A stretch of 64,000 nucleotides of DNA, taken from NCBI RefSeq assembly GCF_932274485.2, contig NC_065885.2, forward strand, positions 32,563,062 to 32,627,061, in the 5' to 3' direction. The position numbers were made by a program, and so were the translations under genes. The notes beneath the pieces were generated by a model. That model saw only the letters and a program-made list of their open reading frames with translations. It did not search any database and was not told the origin of the DNA. The DNA comes from Patella vulgata. Taxonomy: Eukaryota > Mollusca > Gastropoda > Patellidae. Positions 58,409 to 64,000 of this stretch are shown piece by piece (within the stretch, counting starts at the first letter, position 1; every line of letters begins with the position of its first letter).

Positions 58409-60380
58409 CTGAAAATACACAAGAAAGATACCTATCAGTACGCAATTATACATTGTTAAGTAACAAAAATACAAACCACACACCACCAGCAGCCCCGTTG
58501 TTAAAACCGTAAAAGGCAAAGTGATCAAGACATATGATTCTACAAATACGTGTATTGAGAAATCATATATTGCCTTGTCTGGGTTTTGCCATTTTCAATT
58601 TGACATTGCCAGAAGTAGTTTGAGTTGCCTATACCTCAAAATAGTCTGGCGCCGGCCCTACATGTAGCTTATCATTCATGGACAATATTGGAATTAATTT
58701 AACTAAGATGCAATGAAAATATTCAAATTCTTATTGTAACATAATTTCTAGCAATTTGAATTAATTAATTACAAACAATATTATTATTTAATCCTTTCTA
58801 CAACCTATATCCATTATATTGTATGTTTTTTTAAAAAGTAAATCAAAAGGAAAACAAGGTCTTTCTAAGACTTTCATTTCAGGAATGAGGACACTGAACA
58901 TATTTGATCATGTGCAAAAGACAGGGTCTAATCAGCCAATCACTTTTTCTTTTCTTCCCTTGTGACTAGAATACCGTTCATGACCACAGCTGGAAATAAA
59001 AGGGTTATTTAAGTCAAACTCGTAATTGTTTCTTAGGATTAAATAATTTCTCCGCAATTGGCATTCTCATATTTTTAACCGTACCTGATAGGGTCAGATT
59101 AACATTGGCTTTCACACTGACATGATCAAAATTTGCTTAAAGAATAAAAAATGGTGCTGAAATGTGACATTGTCAACCTTTTCTTGTTAGAGATATCTTG
59201 TGAGGATTAATGGCATTAAGGAATCATTTAATTCACAGTGAGATTCTGCTATTTATCAGAAGTAAACAACCCCTTGCCCCATAATCCTACTGGGAATAAT
59301 AAAGTTGGAGACTGGAATGCAAATATAAAGGTTTTAATGAAACAATGGACACAAAACCACAGTGAGGATCAAAAATATAACATGTAACCTTACAGTCACA
59401 GTCCTTCTGTGTCCTTTTTTTTCCCTATATCCATTGCTTATTTGCTACTGTTTGTGCTGAACTGCTTCAAGCCTGTAAATAATTTGTGCTAATGGTGATA
59501 TTTGTCCTCTGATTAAGTATCAAGTACTAAAATATTAAGCATACTTTTATTGCAAATCTCATGTGTCTGTAAGTTTTGGTAGAATCTAATATATCATGAA
59601 GGAGAATCTATAAATCTATAGTCATCCATCTCAGAGAGCATAAACAAAGCTATTTATAAAACCTTTCTACTCCCACATTATTGCAGAAGACACAAGCAGA
59701 TGACACAGGCAGACGTCATGAAGATATTTATAAATGACAAGCAAAGTGTAATGGGATCAGATATCCTGGTAAATTGATTTATTGTTATGGTAAGAAAAAT
59801 ACATGCCACAAGGCAAATGTTTGATGCCACCTTGTCTGTGAATAAATTACAAACTGGAAAATGTGATATTGTATTAATTTGTAAGCCATGAAAACAATTA
59901 GAAATTTAGACATAAATTAAAAAACAAATAGCTGACAGATAAGAAGAAAAAAACCCAAACAGTTTAACATCGTCAGGGTCATTTTTAGCCAAACTATTTG
60001 GTGATTTTCATTTCTATCGTTTTATCTCACAGTGAAATTTGCAATATGGTAGCATTTCCACCCAATCCAGTTGAATCTTATTTGTGCCTTTATTACAAAT
60101 TTGTATTTGGAACTTCATCTTGTTTCATCTGAGCCGATTGACTACATGTACATATATGCTTTCCTCATCATTTCCCCAGGTGCAAATATCTAATTGTAAA
60201 ATCGTATAGAAAATATAAATTTGCAATCTACATACAGCTAAATCTTTACATGTATGTAAACACTATGTCTACTCTATTACTCAAAGTGTAAGAATAAAAG
60301 TTCAATAACCTTATAACCATAGACCTTCATTTTCAAAAAATCTGGTCCAATAATTATTTAAATCAATCAATTCTTACTCA
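58409..60380. other. Upstream region or 5' intron of the full-length receptor
   Basis: No exon could be supported. The 5' UTR exon and promoter may lie here or beyond the window. No named repeat is recognised. Confidence 0.35.
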
Positions 60381-60720
60381 AACAGGCATTATGTAAGAGC
60401 TAAATATTCCTTTTGGGGGTCTTTCTTTATAAATTATTAATTAGACATTAATTAACTTACCAAGACCATAATCAACTCTCGATGCCATCGGATACTCTAG
60501 TTTTTTTTTTTTATTAGATTTAAATACGATTTGCAGTTGATGATTTAACATAAAAATGGATAATCGAGATTTTTTTATTATCTTAACAACAGTAGCAATG
60601 ATAATTTGACTGAAATTTGACTGAAATTTTCGGCCAATTCTCTTTACATTACGGTATCTATTTTTTTAACTATTATAACGAGAATTGTCAGCTCTTTATC
60701 TAATCTTACATAATGCCCTA
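60381..60720. mobile_element. TTAA MITE, diverged short copy
   Basis: The left end, CAGGCATTATGTAAGAGC, is preceded by TCAA (a mutated TTAA). The right end is followed by TTAA at 60721-60724. The interior matches the copy at 52926-53320. Confidence 0.68.
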
Positions 60721-60724
60721 TTAA

Positions 60725-61813
60725 GTTATGGCCAATTAAAGATGCATTTCTGTAGTAATCCATCTACTTAAATACATACTGTTATAGATTTACAAAGTTT
60801 TTAATTTTAAGATGTGTATACATATATCGTATGTAACAATTCTGTCTTCAATGGCTTACAATAACAATCCCATAGGAATCCCAATTCTAAAATGATGAGT
60901 AAAAATACATTTACATAATTCATCAAATCACATTTTATTTTTAGACCGTAGCTATTAATCTCACTTTCTCGACTTAAAAAATAGAAGACCTTGAACAGAG
61001 TACCGGTACTCTTCAGTTTATCAAAAGATCACATAATGGCTTCGAACTCAGACCTAAAAAAACACTCCTTATACCACCTCTGCATTCTTGAGACATTGAA
61101 CTCCCTCAACTCATCTGTGTAATAAATCTAACTGTTGTCATCAGTTTGAAATCATTTATCAGTACTTCGTTAATCTGAATGTCTAGATCAATACATCTAG
61201 TGATCTACATGTATGTGGATAATTGTGACGATAACAAGAAGATGTTACAAACACAGAAAGTGCTTTTTATTACAATAAAAATACCTCAATGGGATCGTAA
61301 CATAGCAGTGAAATTCATTAATAGGAATTTCACACTTTGTCAAATGAATAGGTCGGGTTGAAACATAAACGTCTCAATATGTAATGTAAATGTAATTCTA
61401 GTTACATGTACATGTATGTACAAATCGTAACAAAAGTCCAAATTACAACACATTAACAAAAACATTCTATTGTTAATATTACTAGCTCTGTAAAAAGGTT
61501 GATATCATTGACTTTTATAAATGAAAATATATGATTACATAATGTTTATAACTATTATAAGCTAAAATTGTCAGTAATCAGGTTGTAGTCAGTATGTAAG
61601 TACTGTAGACATGTAAAATGTATATCACTAAAGAAGTAAAACCCTGCCAAGTGACATCTTTTTTAGCTGGTTACACACATTCTTATTAATGACTACTGCA
61701 GTATAACTATTTTCTATACATACATACGTATACTAAACATTAGCTTAGAGTAGTGATCACTAGTATAAGTTAATGAACAGAATATTCATTAGTAAATAGA
61801 ACTGGCTCATAAG
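60725..61813. other. Intergenic DNA without recognised feature
   Basis: Nothing recognisable is seen. Confidence 0.35.
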
Positions 61814-61984
61814 TAAATAGAGGATATTTGTCGTTTTAGAGTGAATAACATATTTTATTTCATCGAGAAGCAAGAAAACTTATATTTTCACGAATGCATA
61901 GCATGAGTGAAAATATAAACGTTTTCTTGCTTAGAGATGAAATAAAATATGTTATTCACGACAAAACGACAAATGTTCTATTTA
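61814..61984. repeat. 171-bp palindromic hairpin element
   Basis: The arms at 61814-61891 and 61908-61984 are near-complementary (for example AATAACATATTTTATTTCAT against its inverse) around a ~16-bp centre. It is a snap-back MITE or similar, with no coding capacity. Confidence 0.88.
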
Positions 61985-62097
61985 TTTTATGATTTTACAA
62001 TCATTTTAGGTAAAAACAACATGGACTACTGCTAGCCAGTGGAATAACACTTTTATTTCACTGATAAAACTGACTATTTCTCGAAGAACAAGGTTTG

Positions 62098-62446
62098 AAA
62101 TGAAATGGAGTTTAACGTCCTACTGTTCTGCTCCGAACTGGGCTAATGAAGACTGGCATACGCCATTCTGTGGGCTATGGAGGGAAATTTGGGCCGGAAA
62201 GCGGCACTACGGCCTACTCTTATATTGAATTCCAACTTTTAAGTACATGCCAATGTGTACACAGAACCTCGGTTTTTTGTTCCATCTGAACGACTAGACA
62301 GCTGTCCTTGTCAGGCCCTGCATCACTGACAAGAGTGAATCACGCTGGAAAATCTGGATGAACTTTCTCGGCCAATACTGGGATCGAACACTCGACCTCC
62401 AGGTTAGCGAGCCAGCGTCTTACCCACTTAGCCATTTTGACCCCTG
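62098..62446 (-). mobile_element. SINE family A, near full length
   Basis: From 'GGAGTTTAACGTCCTACTGT' to a tRNA-like head (minus-strand A box ATGGCTAAGTGGGTAAGACG, B box GAGTGTTCGATCC). Confidence 0.85.
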
Positions 62447-63237
62447 AACAAGGTTTGACAATGGTTTCTGATAGAAGATGACCCTAGTGAAGATATTTGT
62501 AGTTTGCTACCTCTGAAATTTACTGGCTAACTCCAGCCAAAAATGGCCTGAAATTGACCTTGACAAATATTGTTGGCAAAATGACTCGTGTAATATATCA
62601 TTTTATAGGTTTTGTTTGTCACCCGATTCATTTTTGACATTTTACGTGCTTGAGAGAAATGGAGTTGAATATCAACACCTGATATGTCATATTGGGAGTA
62701 ACATACGACATATCTTTACTGTAATACATTCTATAGAAATGGAAGGAAACTGTAGAAAAGCCACAATGTTAGACAGAAAACTGTACTCCTTGTAATATAC
62801 ATGTACATGGGTTGGATCGAATCCATGTCTTACATAGATGATAGAGCTTATGTTGCTGTTCTGTCAATTTGTTAAACCTTAGTGTAAATAGATGAAATTT
62901 TATGTGTATGAGTTTTCTCATTTCATTGAGATCATGTCCTAATAAAATCTTTTGTTGGCGAAATAATGAAAATTTTATTTATTATTGGAATTGATATGCA
63001 TGCTCTACATGTACATTCAAAGGGGATACTCATATTTGGGCAAAAAACTATCAGTTTTCAATATGTCTGGTTTAAAACATAAACTATTAAAGAGATAAAA
63101 TGTAAACAAACAATATAGTAGCCTCCCTTTTGGATGTAGGATTCAAACGATGTAAAATTAGCAATAAAAAGTTTGGTTTTAATCTGACAGCATCAATATG
63201 TGATCAGTAAATTTACTGACATTAATAATATGAAGAA
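62447..63237. other. Intergenic DNA without recognised feature
   Basis: Nothing recognisable is seen. Confidence 0.35.
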
Positions 63238-64000
63238 AAGATAGGTTGCCAGGCAACAAAACATACTTCCACAGCAGCTAAGTCGTCCGAGCAGTCAACA
63301 TTTATAATACACTAAAATCTGATTAAGAGTAACAATTCATTAAGTAATTATATGAAAATAATTAGAAATTGTTTGGCTTTTAGTTCTGCCCCAAGTTACC
63401 AAAATTCATTGAAAATCAATATACTTGTTCGTCTCAAGACCTTAAATTCTAAAGTCAATCGGATGATAACTTTGGTCTCTAGAGACTGGGCTTCTTCGTC
63501 TCACGACCTTAAACACTGTGTACAAATTTAAAGTCAATCGGATATAAACTTTAGCCTCTAGAGCGTCCACAAAATATTTCAAAGTGATCAAGGGCCATAA
63601 CTGTAGCAGTAATTATTGGAAATCGTTGAAAATCAATAGACGTCTTCGTCTCATGACCTTAAACACTGGGTATAAATGTAAAGTCAGTCAGATATTAACT
63701 TTAGCCTTTAGAGCATCCCCAAGATTTTTCAAAGTGATCAAGGGCCATAACTCTGGCAGTAATTATCGAAAATCGTTGACAATTAATAGGCTTCTTCGTC
63801 TAATGATCTTAAAAACTGTGTATAAATCTAAAGTCAATCGGATATTAACTTTAGCCTCTATAGCGTCCACAAGATATTTCAAAGTGATCAAGGGCCATAA
63901 CTCTGGCAGTAATTATCGCATATCGTTGAAAATCAATAGGCTTCTTTGTCTCATGACCTTAAACACTGTGTTTAAATTTCAAGTCAATCGGATATTAACT
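63238..64000 (+). mobile_element. Pearl-like element, core type 1, cut by the window end
   Basis: Head GATAGGTTGCCAGGCAACAA. The marker GGGCCATA ends at 63599, 63749 and 63899, again exactly 150 bp apart. The tail lies outside the window. Confidence 0.8.

Overview
This is animal nuclear DNA. It is AT-rich, contains genes with GT-AG introns, and is crowded with non-autonomous mobile elements. The elements with ~150-bp core tandem repeats followed by a (GACG)n-type microsatellite resemble the bivalve 'pearl'/Helitron-like elements. Together with two tRNA-derived SINE families and the recurring TACATGTA motif they point to a mollusc; species and class cannot be fixed from the sequence alone.

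Two real protein-coding genes can be rebuilt exon by exon, and they are paralogues. (1) On the minus strand, coding positions 58379 to 23890 in eight coding exons give a 600-residue nuclear receptor of the NR1 type, with a two-zinc-finger DNA-binding domain (DBD), a long polyQ hinge and a ligand-binding domain (LBD) with an AF-2 helix. (2) On the plus strand, 7711 to 10406, seven exons (the first non-coding) give a 381-residue relative that has only the hinge helix and LBD and no DBD. The four internal LBD exons are 109, 142, 131 and 93 nt in both genes, with the same intron phases. The genes lie tail to tail about 13.5 kb apart. The short gene has its own TATA box, a 5' UTR exon and an in-frame stop just before its ATG. 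It therefore looks like a complete DBD-less receptor, comparable in architecture to DAX1/SHP, and not like a truncated gene model.

Layout: 0-2.4 kb, an unidentified decayed coding remnant and the end of a TIR element; 2.8-3.8 kb, a TTAA-flanked MITE; 7.4-11.6 kb, the DBD-less receptor; 11.8-15.7 kb, SINEs and a tandem-repeat element; 16.8-23.9 kb, a repeat-poor stretch that may be a very long 3' UTR of the large gene; 23.9-58.4 kb, the large receptor, whose introns hold nearly all the other repeats; 58.4-64 kb, upstream DNA with MITEs, a SINE and another tandem-repeat element.

The main points of interest are: the DBD-less paralogue; a 47-bp tandem array in intron 5 of the large gene that repeats an exon end together with a consensus 5' splice site; a TATA motif just upstream of the hinge exon that could give a DBD-less isoform starting at the Met matching the paralogue's start; and nested insertions whose empty sites survive elsewhere in the window, which fix the target preference of two element families. 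All exon boundaries, alignments and counts were made by eye.
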